Positions 22,864-31,620 are shown, counted from the first letter of the stretch. The stretch is DNA of 64,000 bases from Clostridia bacterium (GCA_017447185.1 JAFSOC010000026.1:1-64000); one strand, 5' to 3'. The notes: generated from the letters alone by a model not told the origin. Numbers and translations: made by a program.

Positions 22864-22899
22864 TTCCCGGCAGGCTGTATATCTGCACCGAAATAAAAA

Positions 22900-22929
22900 C
22901 GGTGCTCCCGGCTATAGGAACACCGTCTT
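22900..22929 (+). terminator. Hairpin CGGTG...CACCG (repeat C, copy 1)
   Basis: CGGTGCTCC-CGGCTATA-GGAACACCG followed by TCTTT. The same element occurs at 32264-32294. Confidence 0.5.
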
Positions 22930-23010
22930 TATGAGAGGATTAGGAAGATCCTGTATGGAAACGTCTCAGCCTGTTGTTATCCGGATTAATCCAGGCGAAA
23001 TCTAATGACA

Positions 23011-23136
23011 ATGTCTCGACGATTGAGGACGCACGCAGCGGCACGCAGGACCGCAAAAAAGCCCGGTCTCCTGGGCGTGGGCACCCTCGCACTGGGCGGC
23101 GTGATCATTGCCGTGATGAAAGACAAGAAAAAATAA
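23011..23136 (+). CDS. Possible small membrane peptide, 41 aa
   Basis: The ATG frame gives a basic N-terminus (SRRLRTHAAARRTAKK), one hydrophobic segment (GLLGVGTLALGGVIIAVM) and a KDKKK tail. The layout fits a one-pass membrane peptide. No convincing ribosome binding site is visible, so expression is uncertain. Confidence 0.35.
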   Translation: MSRRLRTHAAARRTAKKPGLLGVGTLALGGVIIAVMKDKKK

Positions 23137-23142
23137 AATCCA

Positions 23143-23171
23143 TTGTTTTCCTCCGGATGAAAGTGTATAAT
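23143..23171 (+). promoter_or_regulatory. Promoter of the purine permease gene
   Basis: TTGTTT, 17-bp spacer, TATAAT, about 65 bp before the coding start. I looked for a purine riboswitch in the leader and did not find its conserved core. Confidence 0.55.
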
Positions 23172-23236
23172 TCTTACAGATTCCAGTCTGTACAGCCTGT
23201 TCACTGAAAACACTTCTTTCGGAGGAGGTTTTTGTC

Positions 23237-24559
23237 ATAAAAGCTTTTCTTGAAAAAAGATTTCATCTCTCGGAGTTCCATACGGACGCCAAAACGGAAA
23301 TTCTCGCGGGAATCATCACCTTCATGGCCATGGCCTACATTCTGGTGGTGAATCCCGCGGTTCTGAGCGCCTGCGGCATGGACTACGGCAGGGTCTTCAC
23401 GGCCACGGTCATCGCCTCCGCCGTCGCGACGCTGCTTATGGGTCTGTACGCCAACCTGCCTTTCGCGCTGTCCGCCGGCATGGGGCTGAACGCGTTCTTC
23501 ACCTATACGGTCTGCATCGGCATGGGGTATTCCTGGCGCTGGGCGCTGACGGCGGTCTTCGTGGAGGGCGTCCTCTTCATGCTGATGACCTTCTGCAACA
23601 TCCGGGAAGCCATCGTGAACTGCATTCCCGCCAATCTCAAAAAGGCGATCAGCGCGGGCATCGGTTTCTTCATCGCCTTCCTCGGGCTGCAGCACGCCGG
23701 GCTGATCGTCCGGGATGATTCAACACTGGTCCGGCTGAGCGAAACCTGGTACCGGGGAGGATCCGCCGCGGCGCTGATCGGACTGATTGTGACCGCCGTG
23801 CTGCTGATCAAAAAAGTAAAGGGCGCCATCCTGATCGGGATCTTCGTCACCACGCTGATCGGCATTCCCCTCGGGATCACGCGCTACGCCGGGGGAAATT
23901 TTGTCCCCTCCGCGCCGTATTTCTGCCCCTTTGCCTTTGACGAAATCTTCTCCAGCGGGAAATCCGCCTTCGATTTTCTGATGGTCCTGTCCACCTTCCT
24001 GTTTCTGGACATGTTTGATACCGTAGGCACCCTGATCGGCTGCGCCAGCAGCTCCGGCCTCGTTCGGGAGGACGGGTCCATTCCCCGCTGCAAACGCGCC
24101 CTGATGTCCGACGCCGTCGGCACGACCGCCGGCGCGATGCTTGGAACCTCGACCGTCACCACCTTCGTGGAAAGCGCCTCCGGCGTGGCCGCGGGCGGAA
24201 GAACCGGCCTCACCGCCGTGACGACCGCCGTGCTGTTCCTGCTCGCCCTTTTCCTGAAGCCGCTCTTCGCCTCGGTCCCGATGGTCGCCACCGCGCCCGC
24301 GCTGATCATCGTCGGCGCGATGATGATCAAGCCCCTGCGGGAAATCGATTTTTCCGATTACGCGGAATCCATTCCCGTCTTCCTCTGCGTTCTGTTCATG
24401 ATCTGCGCCTACAGCATCTCGGACGGCATTATGTTCGGGATCCTGTCCTATGTGCTGATTCATGTGTTCACCGGCAAATTCCGGCAGATTGACAAAATGA
24501 TGTGGGTCCTGGCCGCCCTGATGCTGCTGAAATTAGTGGTCAAGCTCTTCATCAAATAA
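23237..24559 (+). CDS. NCS2-type purine (xanthine/guanine/hypoxanthine) permease, 440 aa, apparent AUA start
   Basis: Family members start with a sequence like the one encoded from 23237: KAFLEKRFHLSEFHTDAKTE, then ILAGIITFMAMAYILVVNP. A strong GGAGGAGG lies 8 bases before codon ATA at 23237, where ATG is expected. The next in-frame ATG (23324) would delete the first 29 residues, including part of helix 1. AzgA-type signatures follow: GMGLNAFFTYTVC near 85, FLDMFDTVGTLIG and TSTVTTFVESASGVAAGGRT. It has some 12-14 membrane segments and imports purine bases with protons. The ATA start is what the sequence shows; its use is inferred. Confidence 0.85.
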   Translation: MKAFLEKRFHLSEFHTDAKTEILAGIITFMAMAYILVVNPAVLSACGMDYGRVFTATVIASAVATLLMGLYANLPFALSAGMGLNAFFTYTVCIGMGYSWRWALTAVFVEGVLFMLMTFCNIREAIVNCIPANLKKAISAGIGFFIAFLGLQHAGLIVRDDSTLVRLSETWYRGGSAAALIGLIVTAVLLIKKVKGAILIGIFVTTLIGIPLGITRYAGGNFVPSAPYFCPFAFDEIFSSGKSAFDFLMVLSTFLFLDMFDTVGTLIGCASSSGLVREDGSIPRCKRALMSDAVGTTAGAMLGTSTVTTFVESASGVAAGGRTGLTAVTTAVLFLLALFLKPLFASVPMVATAPALIIVGAMMIKPLREIDFSDYAESIPVFLCVLFMICAYSISDGIMFGILSYVLIHVFTGKFRQIDKMMWVLAALMLLKLVVKLFIK

Positions 24560-24655
24560 GTATCGTATCAAGAAGAAAGTGACAGAATCGAAGGATAAGC
24601 ACCAGGGCCTCTTTTAAGAGGCGGACGGCACGGAATGAAGGGGGAAGCTGAAAAC

Positions 24656-25906
24656 ATGCGGAAGAAACCTGCGGCGGGAAACTATCTGTTCCTTGGGATT
24701 CTGCTGGGGGCTATGGTGATCGGAGGCCTGACCGGATGGCTGGCGCCGGAATTTGCCCGTACGCTCGCGCCCGTCGGGAAAATTTTCATCAACCTGATGT
24801 TCTGCGTCGTGGTGCCGATGGTGTTTGCTTCCGTTTCCGGCTCCGTGGCCGGAATGAAGTCCAGAAAGCGCGCCGGAAAGGTTCTGGGAACGACGATCGC
24901 CGTCTTTATCATCACGGGAACGATCGCGGCGGCGATTATGTTTGTGCTGATGAAACTGTTCCCGCCGGTCCTCCGGCCGTGGAGCGTGATCCCGGCGGAG
25001 AAAATGGGAGAAGCGGCGCCTTTGTCGGATTTAATCGTGAACTTCTTTACGGCGGACGATTTTGTCGGCCTTCTCTCAAGAAAAGCCATGCTTCCGCTGA
25101 TCGTTTTCTCCCTGCTCTTCGGCTTTGCCACAAACGCCGTGGAAAAAGGGGAAGGTCCGGTCACGTCGTTTCTGAATGGACTGACAAACGTTATGCTGAA
25201 GTTCGTGAACATTGTGACTTATTTCGCGCCGGTTGCGTTCTTCGCGATTTTCGCGGGTCTGGTCGCCGATTACGGCTCCATGATCACGGAGTCCTACGGA
25301 AGGGCGATGCTGATTTACTATCCAGTCTGCTGTATTTATTTCTTTACAGCCTTCCCTCTGTTTGCGGCAATCGGCGGGGGAAAGGGCGCCGTGAAAGAGA
25401 TGTTCCGGCATATCGCAAAACCCGCGGTTGTGGCCCTCGGTACGTGCTCCTCCGTTGCCACGATTCCCACCAATATGGAAGTGGCGGAGCAGACGGGAAT
25501 CTCAAGGGACGTTTCTGAAATGGTTGTTCCCCTCGGTGCTTCCATGCATATGGACGGATCGTGCTTTGCGTGCGTGCTGAAGATCGCATTTCTGTTCGGG
25601 GTGTTCGGAAAGGAGTTTTCGTGGACGATGTTTTTTCCCGTCATCGCCGTAGCGGTCCTGTCCTCCGTAGGCATGTCGGGAGTCCCCGGAGGCGGATATA
25701 TCGGGGAATACATCGTCTGTTCCATCTTTTTCCCCGGGCAGATGGAACTCGCTTTTCCGATCCTGGTGGCAATCGGCAATCTTGTGGACCCGATCGCGAC
25801 CATGATCAATTCGGCCGGGGATTACGTGGTATCGTTCCTGGTGTCCCGGTTTGTGGACGGAAAGGACTGGCTGCAGAAAAGGAACCATGATTCGAAGCTT
25901 CTCTGA
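24656..25906 (+). CDS. Dicarboxylate/amino acid:cation symporter (DAACS), 416 aa
   Basis: Two in-frame ATGs occur. The second (24656) is preferred because AAGGGGGAAG lies before it; the first (24635) has no good site. Hallmarks of the GltP/DctA family are present: LMFCVVVPMVFASVSGSVAG, TCSSVATIPTNMEVAE (the serine-rich reentrant loop), PLGASMHMDGSC, and MSGVPGGGYIGEY. It has about eight membrane helices and two hairpins. It imports glutamate, aspartate, serine/threonine or C4-dicarboxylates with Na+ or H+; which one is not readable here. It is convergent with the decarboxylase gene. Confidence 0.9.
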   Translation: MRKKPAAGNYLFLGILLGAMVIGGLTGWLAPEFARTLAPVGKIFINLMFCVVVPMVFASVSGSVAGMKSRKRAGKVLGTTIAVFIITGTIAAAIMFVLMKLFPPVLRPWSVIPAEKMGEAAPLSDLIVNFFTADDFVGLLSRKAMLPLIVFSLLFGFATNAVEKGEGPVTSFLNGLTNVMLKFVNIVTYFAPVAFFAIFAGLVADYGSMITESYGRAMLIYYPVCCIYFFTAFPLFAAIGGGKGAVKEMFRHIAKPAVVALGTCSSVATIPTNMEVAEQTGISRDVSEMVVPLGASMHMDGSCFACVLKIAFLFGVFGKEFSWTMFFPVIAVAVLSSVGMSGVPGGGYIGEYIVCSIFFPGQMELAFPILVAIGNLVDPIATMINSAGDYVVSFLVSRFVDGKDWLQKRNHDSKLL

Positions 25907-25942
25907 CAGGCTCAGAGCCGATCACCGTCCTCAGGTCTTTTT

Positions 25943-27202
25943 TTATTTGCGGGTCAGATTGGCGTACGGCTCGCCCATCAGCAGATGCGCGTAGCCCTCC
26001 CCTTCCGCTTTGGCCAGGAATTCCACGTCGACGCCGGCCTGGAACACCATCACGATATCGCTTCCGCCGAAGAGGAAATAGCCCATGGGGTCGCCCTTCT
26101 GAACAACGGAGCCGACCTCCAGGCCTTCCTCCCAGTTGCAGGAGCAGATCTGGGACATGCCGATGGGCAGCACCGCCACCAGGCCGTATTCTTCGGTGTC
26201 AATGATGACGCAGTCGCGGGTTTCGATCATCTGCCATCCGGGAACCGCGTCGATCAGGATATACCGTTTCTGCTCCGGATCCCACACGGTGACGCCGCCC
26301 GCGGCGTTCACGGCCGGGATCTTCCGCAGCTCGGCGATCCTGCCGCTGACCGGGAAATGATACCGGTGATAATCGTTCACATCCAGGAAGGTATGCGTCA
26401 GCGTGCCGCCCTTGAAGGCGTCCTGATAGGCGGAATCCGGGCCGATCAGCTGGGCGATGGACGTGAAGTTCGCGGACTTGATGGTCACGCCGACCTTCTG
26501 GATCAGGTCCCCGTTTTCGTCGATCTGCCAGATGCCCTGGGGCTTCGAATCGGCAGGGGCGACCACCGTGCTGTCCGCGACAGGACGCACGGACGGATCG
26601 ATGAGATGCCGGGAGAACCATTCGTTGAAGCTCTTCCAGACGTTGGTATCCGCGTACCAGCCGTACTGCATGTTCATGGTGGGGTCGTTTTTGATCCGCT
26701 GATAATACAGATCGTTCCAGCTGTCCTCCGTGGACAGGAAGGCGCCCCAGTCGTCCGAATACTCTTTGCACCAGCTTGCGATCGGCTCATGATACTGGAG
26801 CGAGGGGTAGTAATAGCCTTTCCCCTCCAGCTCGGGCAGGGGCTGGTCCACCAGGAACCAGAAGTAGCAGACGCCCTGATCGATATGGCCGTAGAGCGAG
26901 GGGTATTCTGCGTCCGTCAGCACGTTCCAGGGCATGCAGGTGACGGCCCAGTCGATATAGTCGTACAGCTCCTCCACGCTCTGGACCGGATTGGTGGCCC
27001 GGTCCGGATTGATTTCCGCCGCGGCGGCGATGGATTTTTCCATCATCGCCATCAGCTCCGGATCCGATTTAAGATAATTCATCATGGACAGCGTCGCTTC
27101 CGCTCGCGGAAGATCCACTTCCGGAACAGGCTCCGCAAAACCGGCGGCCGCGAAAACAAGCAGACAGACAACCAGGAACAGGCTTAAAACTCTGGATTTC
27201 AT
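25943..27202 (-). CDS. Secreted phosphatidylserine decarboxylase-like (PsiD-like) enzyme, 419 aa
   Basis: AAAGGAG precedes the ATG. Residues 1-23 are a Sec signal peptide. Motifs of the phosphatidylserine decarboxylase family follow: WGAFLSTEDSW, SFNEWFSRHL-DPSVRPV near 195-212, APADSKPQG, GGTLTHTFLDVNDYHRYHFP near 265, and GYFLFGGSDIVMVFQ near 380, where Gly-Ser would be the self-cleavage site that makes the pyruvoyl group. The order of motifs and the long N-terminal region resemble the PSD-like L-tryptophan decarboxylases more than the lipid enzyme. Secretion is unusual. The substrate (amino acid or phosphatidylserine) is open. Confidence 0.75.
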   Translation of the reverse strand: MKSRVLSLFLVVCLLVFAAAGFAEPVPEVDLPRAEATLSMMNYLKSDPELMAMMEKSIAAAAEINPDRATNPVQSVEELYDYIDWAVTCMPWNVLTDAEYPSLYGHIDQGVCYFWFLVDQPLPELEGKGYYYPSLQYHEPIASWCKEYSDDWGAFLSTEDSWNDLYYQRIKNDPTMNMQYGWYADTNVWKSFNEWFSRHLIDPSVRPVADSTVVAPADSKPQGIWQIDENGDLIQKVGVTIKSANFTSIAQLIGPDSAYQDAFKGGTLTHTFLDVNDYHRYHFPVSGRIAELRKIPAVNAAGGVTVWDPEQKRYILIDAVPGWQMIETRDCVIIDTEEYGLVAVLPIGMSQICSCNWEEGLEVGSVVQKGDPMGYFLFGGSDIVMVFQAGVDVEFLAKAEGEGYAHLLMGEPYANLTRK

Positions 27203-27216
27203 TGTAATACTCCTTT

Positions 27217-27255
27217 GGGAACGAAAGGGCCTGTCCCCCCATCGTTCCCTTTTTT
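27217..27255. other. Hairpin in the 5' leader of the decarboxylase gene
   Basis: GGGAACGA pairs with TCGTTCCC and is followed by TTTTTT on the plus strand. On the minus strand it lies directly before the ribosome site of the decarboxylase gene, so it may be a plus-strand terminator or a leader structure. Confidence 0.4.
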
Positions 27256-27426
27256 ATTTGTTTACCAGCTGTATCCATTATAGCAGAGCGCGCCCCGCGA
27301 TTCAACAACCGGCGTTCCCCTGTTTCCGCTTTTGCAATTTCAAACGTTTCCAGGCAGAGCGAAAAATAATTCATTTCACCGGAAACAGATATGAAAAAGA
27401 ACAGATTGAATGATTAAACGAAAAAA

Positions 27427-27536
27427 TGCGGTATTCCCGGCTATGGGAATACCGCCTGTTTTAAGGTGGGGGAGGGATTGTGTATCTTCTACATCTTAGC
27501 CGGGTAAAAGGAGGGAAACCGGCCGGATGGAGATGC
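27427..27536. repeat. Repeat B, copy 2
   Basis: A near-identical copy of 18164-18275: the terminator hairpin plus the last codons of a LacI gene. Here the LacI stop codon is TAC and no LacI gene adjoins. Apart from this block and the two hairpins, the 659-bp gap 27203-27861 shows nothing I can support as a gene. Confidence 0.8.
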
Positions 27537-27788
27537 TGTTACGGCAATCAGCAGGCGAGTTCGGCTGCCTGAATTTCCCGTTCCGGAATGGAGTGCAGCG
27601 GGGCAAAGAAGGCTTCTCTCGTTTCTATTCGGTGAACGGGCTGTTCAATGCTCGTTTCACATATAGATACGCATCGGCAGGAAAGGGTGGCAGCAAAAAT
27701 GTGACTGAACGATCACTTTTTTTGAAAATAATTTCGCCGGCAGTGAAAAGTGGCGGCCTGAGTACGGAGCAGGACGCCTTGAGAAATC

Positions 27789-27826
27789 GGACCGGAGAGA
27801 GTTTTCCCCCCTTCCGGTCCGTTTTT
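27789..27826. terminator. Terminator near the end of the M13 peptidase gene
   Basis: GGACCGGA pairs with TCCGGTCC across a C-rich loop. TTTTT follows on the plus strand and GATTTCTC on the minus strand. Confidence 0.55.
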
Positions 27827-27861
27827 CGTGCTTCCGCCTGGAAATACAGGCGTTCCGGCTG

Positions 27862-29934
27862 TTATCTGCCCCAGGTTTTCAGACGCTCTTCCGGCTTAAC
27901 ATACATTCCGTCGCCTTCCTTAACGTCGAAGGCTTCATAGAATTCGTCCACCATCTGGAGATTGACGTTGACCCGCAGGTAGGACAGCGCGTGCGGATCG
28001 CTCATCAGCGCCGTTATGACCGCTTCCGGTACGACCGTGGCATAGAGCCTTGCGTTTTCACGGAAGAAAGCCTGCAGGTCCAGTCCCTTTGTTTTCGCCA
28101 GCAGGACGGCCGCTTTCATGCCGGCCAGGTCCGCAGTGTTTTCCACCCGCAGGAAGGTACCCCGGCAGTATACATCCGGCAGAACGGTGATGGCGTTGTA
28201 GTAATCCTCCACTGCTTTTACCTTGCTGAGGAAGATCTCCCGGTCTGCTTCGCTCAGGATCCCGATGCCCCGTCCGTAGGCGTCGCACTGGCTGCCGGCA
28301 TAGTCGAAGGCGTGGCTGATCTCATGGGCGATCACGGTTCCGAGGCCGCCCTGCATCTGTGATTCCGTAGCGTCCTTCGGGCAGTTGTAGGAGAACATGA
28401 AGCCGGGAAGGACATTGACGCTGTTGGAGAACGGATCATAGAAACAGTTCGCCATGAGCGGATTGCATGCCTTCCAGGCCAGGTTCGCTTTGGCGGGCTT
28501 GCCGATTAGGCTGTTCTCCTGCTTGTTGATGCAGGCTTTGAGGGCCAGGTAATTGCTGAAGAGCGTGCCGCCCTCGGAGGAGGGGGTCAGCTTCAGGCCG
28601 GAAAAATCATAATACCCGCCGTCCGGCTCCAGGATGCCCATCCGCATATTGTCCAGTTTTTCCAGGGCCTTTTCCCGGCTTTCCGCGCTGAGCCATTCCG
28701 TTTCGTTCAGGAGCGTGCGGTAGGTATCAACCAGTTCCTGCGTTATGGCGGTCAGCTTTTCCTTCAGTTCGCTTCCCAGGACCTGCTCCGCGTAGATTTT
28801 CCCCAGCAGGTGGCCGAAGGTATCTACCCGGTTGCATACATACCAGGGGTTGGTCGCCTTGTCCAGGGGCGCCTTGCCGGTTTGGGTCCTCATTTCATTG
28901 ACGTAATCGGGACTCAGGAAAGGAGCAACTTCCATCAGAACCTTGAAACGGGTCAGGAGTTTGAGCTTGTCGAGGTTTTCTTTGGTCCAGAGGGCATCCA
29001 GAGCCTTCAGCCAGTCGGGATACAGCACGATATAGGCCGATGCCTTGTCCTTTCCGAACTTTTTCAGCGTTTCAGCCAGCGGGAAACGGCTGCAGAAGCC
29101 AGCCAGCTCTTCCGGGGACAGGCGCTGCGGCGCGTCGGAGATATAACCGTAGTCCGCCAGGGCCGCGGTCGCTTCGCTGTAGGTTTTGCTGATATAGCTG
29201 ACTTCCGTATTGAAGAGGTCCAGGATGGTGCTGTCGATGTTTTCAGCCTCGACGCCGAGGGCGGTCAGCACACCCAGCAGATACTCGGTACGGTCCAGGG
29301 AACTGATCTTCTGGTAGAGCGAGGTCGCGTCCGTCGCCGGCTCGGTATAGTTGTTCATGCCGTTTAAGAAATCGGAGGTCAGCGAAAGGGCGGGATAGAT
29401 CCATACGCCGTTTTCCTCGTTCAGAGACAGCGGCGCAACAGGCATGGTCAGGTAAGGCGAGAAGGGAAAATCCTCCGCCGTCAGCACCGCGTTCAGCTCC
29501 TCCAGGGAGGTGGCCTCACTGATGCGCTCCAGGTACAGGTTCACCTCGGAATACCCGGCAGCACGGAGCGCGTCCATGTCCGCAGCCTGTTCCCAGAAGA
29601 TTTTCAGCTGGGCAATATCGTCACCGGCCGCGGAACCGTCCTGCAGGAGCGCCGTGACAACCGCCTCGACTTCCGCCGCGGCGGTCATCATCGGCATATA
29701 TATGCCGTTCTGGTTGGCTGCCAGCACGTCATAATTCACAGCGGCATAGAAATCATCCTTCAGGTCCGGCGCGGTTTCCGGCAGGTTGCCGATGACCATG
29801 CTGTTGACCCAGGGAGAGCCGAACAGCTCAGCTGGCTCCTCGGCGGGCAGTGCCTCCGCGAAAGCGCCGACGGTCATGACCAGCGCCAGAACCAGCGCTG
29901 CCAGTACAGTAATCCAGTGTTTCATGTGTTTCAT
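27862..29934 (-). CDS. Secreted M13-family zinc metallopeptidase, 690 aa
   Basis: The ATG at 29934 is chosen for its 9-base spacing from AAAGGAG. Residues 1-27 are a Sec signal peptide (TVLAALVLALVMTVGAFAEA). It has full neprilysin/PepO length. The zinc site is VIAHEISHAFDYAG near residue 490, with the third ligand in ENTADLAGMKA near 555. The upstream NAFY-type substrate motif is replaced by VNVLPGFMFS, a weak point. Conserved helical N-terminal lobes are present. It cleaves peptides outside the membrane. It is monocistronic and convergent with nothing nearby. Confidence 0.88.
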   Translation of the reverse strand: MKHMKHWITVLAALVLALVMTVGAFAEALPAEEPAELFGSPWVNSMVIGNLPETAPDLKDDFYAAVNYDVLAANQNGIYMPMMTAAAEVEAVVTALLQDGSAAGDDIAQLKIFWEQAADMDALRAAGYSEVNLYLERISEATSLEELNAVLTAEDFPFSPYLTMPVAPLSLNEENGVWIYPALSLTSDFLNGMNNYTEPATDATSLYQKISSLDRTEYLLGVLTALGVEAENIDSTILDLFNTEVSYISKTYSEATAALADYGYISDAPQRLSPEELAGFCSRFPLAETLKKFGKDKASAYIVLYPDWLKALDALWTKENLDKLKLLTRFKVLMEVAPFLSPDYVNEMRTQTGKAPLDKATNPWYVCNRVDTFGHLLGKIYAEQVLGSELKEKLTAITQELVDTYRTLLNETEWLSAESREKALEKLDNMRMGILEPDGGYYDFSGLKLTPSSEGGTLFSNYLALKACINKQENSLIGKPAKANLAWKACNPLMANCFYDPFSNSVNVLPGFMFSYNCPKDATESQMQGGLGTVIAHEISHAFDYAGSQCDAYGRGIGILSEADREIFLSKVKAVEDYYNAITVLPDVYCRGTFLRVENTADLAGMKAAVLLAKTKGLDLQAFFRENARLYATVVPEAVITALMSDPHALSYLRVNVNLQMVDEFYEAFDVKEGDGMYVKPEERLKTWGR

Positions 29935-30384
29935 TGACATTGACTCCTTTTCTGTTCGGTTGGTTTGCTGAGCCCGACAGGAACCGGCAAACATCCGATT
30001 ACATTTTTGCAGGATGCGTTTCTGATCATGTAATCATCATATCATTTTTCTTTGGTCTGTGTCAAAAACATATCACAAGCCGTCCGTGTCAAGTTGTTAC
30101 GGAGTTTTGGTCAGGAGACCATCTCAAGCAGGGGCTTCAACGCACCGAGGGACTTACGAAGCAGGTAAACACCATCCACCTTGCCAAGGACATCACATGC
30201 CCTACCGGGATGCCATTGAAAAAGTAACCTATGATTCCGTCCGGGAGGTGCTGGTTCACGCCGCGGAATACCTGGGCATGGAAAACTGAACATGTGGTAA
30301 GAATGGAGGAATGTGCAATGTACGGAGCGATTCCGGGGGATATACTCCTTGTATACCCCGTTGTTAAAGCGAACTTAAAGTTTT

Positions 30385-30412
30385 CAGCCTGAAAGAAATC
30401 AGGCTGTTTTTT
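30385..30412 (+). terminator. Rho-independent terminator
   Basis: CAGCCT-GAAAGAAATC-AGGCTG followed by TTTTTT. Confidence 0.75.
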
Positions 30413-30414
30413 CT

Positions 30415-30439
30415 ATGATGACGCATTTTTTCATCATCA
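30415..30439. repeat. Palindromic element with T6 centre, copy 2
   Basis: ATGATGACGCATTTTTTCATCATC, almost the same as 2650-2673, lies about 60 bp before the 66-aa gene. It may be an operator. Confidence 0.5.
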
Positions 30440-30497
30440 AATTTGCGAAAATGAGTACGAAGGGAGCCAGAAAGAACTTTTTCGGAGGTGTTTTGAG

Positions 30498-30698
30498 ATG
30501 GGTGAAGCATTCTACAAAGCGATTACGGAGTTCCGGCGGAAGTATGTGACAAAGGAAGAGCAGGAAAAAGCATTGCGGGAGATGAGCGCGGACCAGATCA
30601 TGCAGCTGTCCAGGTCCTGTGGGAGTTTCCAGGAGGCCTGCTACTATGCCCGGCTGGCACAGGAAGCGGCAATCCGCGAAAGGGGAATGTGCGCATGA
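30498..30698 (+). CDS. Small helical hypothetical protein, 66 aa
   Basis: TCGGAGGTG precedes the ATG. The protein is all-helical and charged (RRKYVTKEEQEKALREMSAD, then QEACYYARLAQEAAIRER). There is no signal peptide. It overlaps the next gene by ATGA, indicating translational coupling. The style resembles accessory genes of plasmids or integrated elements, but no family is recognised. Confidence 0.6.
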   Translation: MGEAFYKAITEFRRKYVTKEEQEKALREMSADQIMQLSRSCGSFQEACYYARLAQEAAIRERGMCA

Positions 30699-31006
30699 TG
30701 ATTTCACCGATGATGTACATAAAGGAAAAAGAAAAACTGCCTTATCTGGAACTGATGAAGGAACGGGAACAGCTGATCAGTTATCTTCATGAATTTGAGA
30801 AGAATGAGCTGATCGGGGACCGGAACTCCCCTGAATGGGAATACCTTCCGAGCCCGGAAGTAAAGTATCAGATGTTTTTCGACTATCTTGCCGAACTGTG
30901 CAAGCTCATGAGCCGCCGCTACAACGAGGAATATGTCGACGGATGCCGCACGTTGCAGCAGGATGCGGAAGAGTACCAGGATGCCAGCATGGAAGGGGAA
31001 ATGTAA
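30695..31006 (+). CDS. Hypothetical protein, 103 aa, coupled to the gene before
   Basis: ATG at 30695 overlaps the stop of the preceding gene (ATGA). The sequence is acidic and helical (KEREQLISYLHEFEKNELIG, then YQMFFDYLAELCKLMSRRYN). No known domain. The pair probably works together. Confidence 0.6.
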   Translation: MMISPMMYIKEKEKLPYLELMKEREQLISYLHEFEKNELIGDRNSPEWEYLPSPEVKYQMFFDYLAELCKLMSRRYNEEYVDGCRTLQQDAEEYQDASMEGEM

Positions 31007-31132
31007 TATGCTGGATCGAAAAATGCTTCGGATGCCTCCGGAAAAATAGCGGGCTCTATTCTGCTTATCTGATCCTGTATTGCGCTGCATGGGTTTGATA
31101 GCTTATGTGTGAGGAGAAAGGAGAAAGCCCAG

Positions 31133-31330
31133 ATGTTCGATTTCAACGGTGACGGCCATACGGATTCCGGAGAACATTATCTCGGCTACAAGATCTTTGA
31201 AGATGTGACCGGATCCGGATCTTCCGGAAACAGCGCGCCGAAAGGAAAGCGTGTGGACGGATTCACGATTTTCATTATTGTGCTTGTTGCATACTGGCTG
31301 TTGAATACGATCTGTGATTGTTTGTACTGA
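31133..31330 (+). CDS. EF-hand-like small membrane protein, 65 aa
   Basis: AAAGGAGAAAGCCC selects the ATG at 31133. The first residues, FDFNGDGHTDSGE, match a calcium-binding DxNxDG loop. A Ser/Gly linker follows and a single membrane helix (FTIFIIVLVAYWLLNTICD) ends the protein. It probably sits in the cytoplasmic membrane. Confidence 0.65.
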   Translation: MFDFNGDGHTDSGEHYLGYKIFEDVTGSGSSGNSAPKGKRVDGFTIFIIVLVAYWLLNTICDCLY

Positions 31331-31345
31331 CGAGGAGGCAGAAGA

Positions 31346-31513
31346 ATGGACAGTCTTGTATTTGCGATTTTGTGCGCAGTAGGTTTTGTGATCTTCATGA
31401 TCTGTCTGAAAATTGCGACCATGCGGATCAATAAGAAACGGATCGCGGAAGGGAAGGACCCGATTCCGGAAGAGGAATATGTACATGTGATTGACATCAC
31501 CAGGAGGAGATGA
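31346..31513 (+). CDS. Small single-pass membrane protein, 55 aa
   Basis: GAGGAGG precedes the ATG by a normal distance. An N-terminal membrane helix (LVFAILCAVGFVIFMICLKI) is followed by a charged cytoplasmic tail (KKRIAEGKDPIPEEEY). It lies 15 bp after the EF-hand-like protein, so the two are likely made together. A further 35-codon frame at 31521-31628 has only a distant ribosome site and is not called. Confidence 0.55.
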   Translation: MDSLVFAILCAVGFVIFMICLKIATMRINKKRIAEGKDPIPEEEYVHVIDITRRR

Positions 31514-31605
31514 CAGATTAATGGCGTTGTTCAACATCAAACCCATGATCATGATCAGTCCAAATGTCCCTGAATTTCCTGTATTTACAAAGGTCATCCA
31601 AAGGG

Positions 31606-31620
31606 ATATACTTTGTATAT
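31606..31620 (+). promoter_or_regulatory. Palindrome upstream of mazEF
   Basis: ATATAC-TTT-GTATAT, a perfect inverted repeat 23 bp before the antitoxin start, is a likely autoregulatory site for the MazE-MazF complex. Confidence 0.5.

Larger units (their letters stand above)
29935..30497. other. 563-bp gap with remnant coding sequence and a terminator
   Basis: Around 30195-30289 a short frame (MPYRDAIEKVTYDSVREVLV, ending LGMEN) looks like the tail of a lost gene but I cannot name it. A possible 24-codon frame follows AATGGAGGAATG at 30318. The gap ends with a terminator and a palindromic element listed separately. Confidence 0.3.

Noticed and set aside
23137-23236. Purine riboswitch before the purine permease
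   Set aside because: The leader is too short and I cannot find the conserved three-way-junction core; only a promoter and a weak hairpin are visible.
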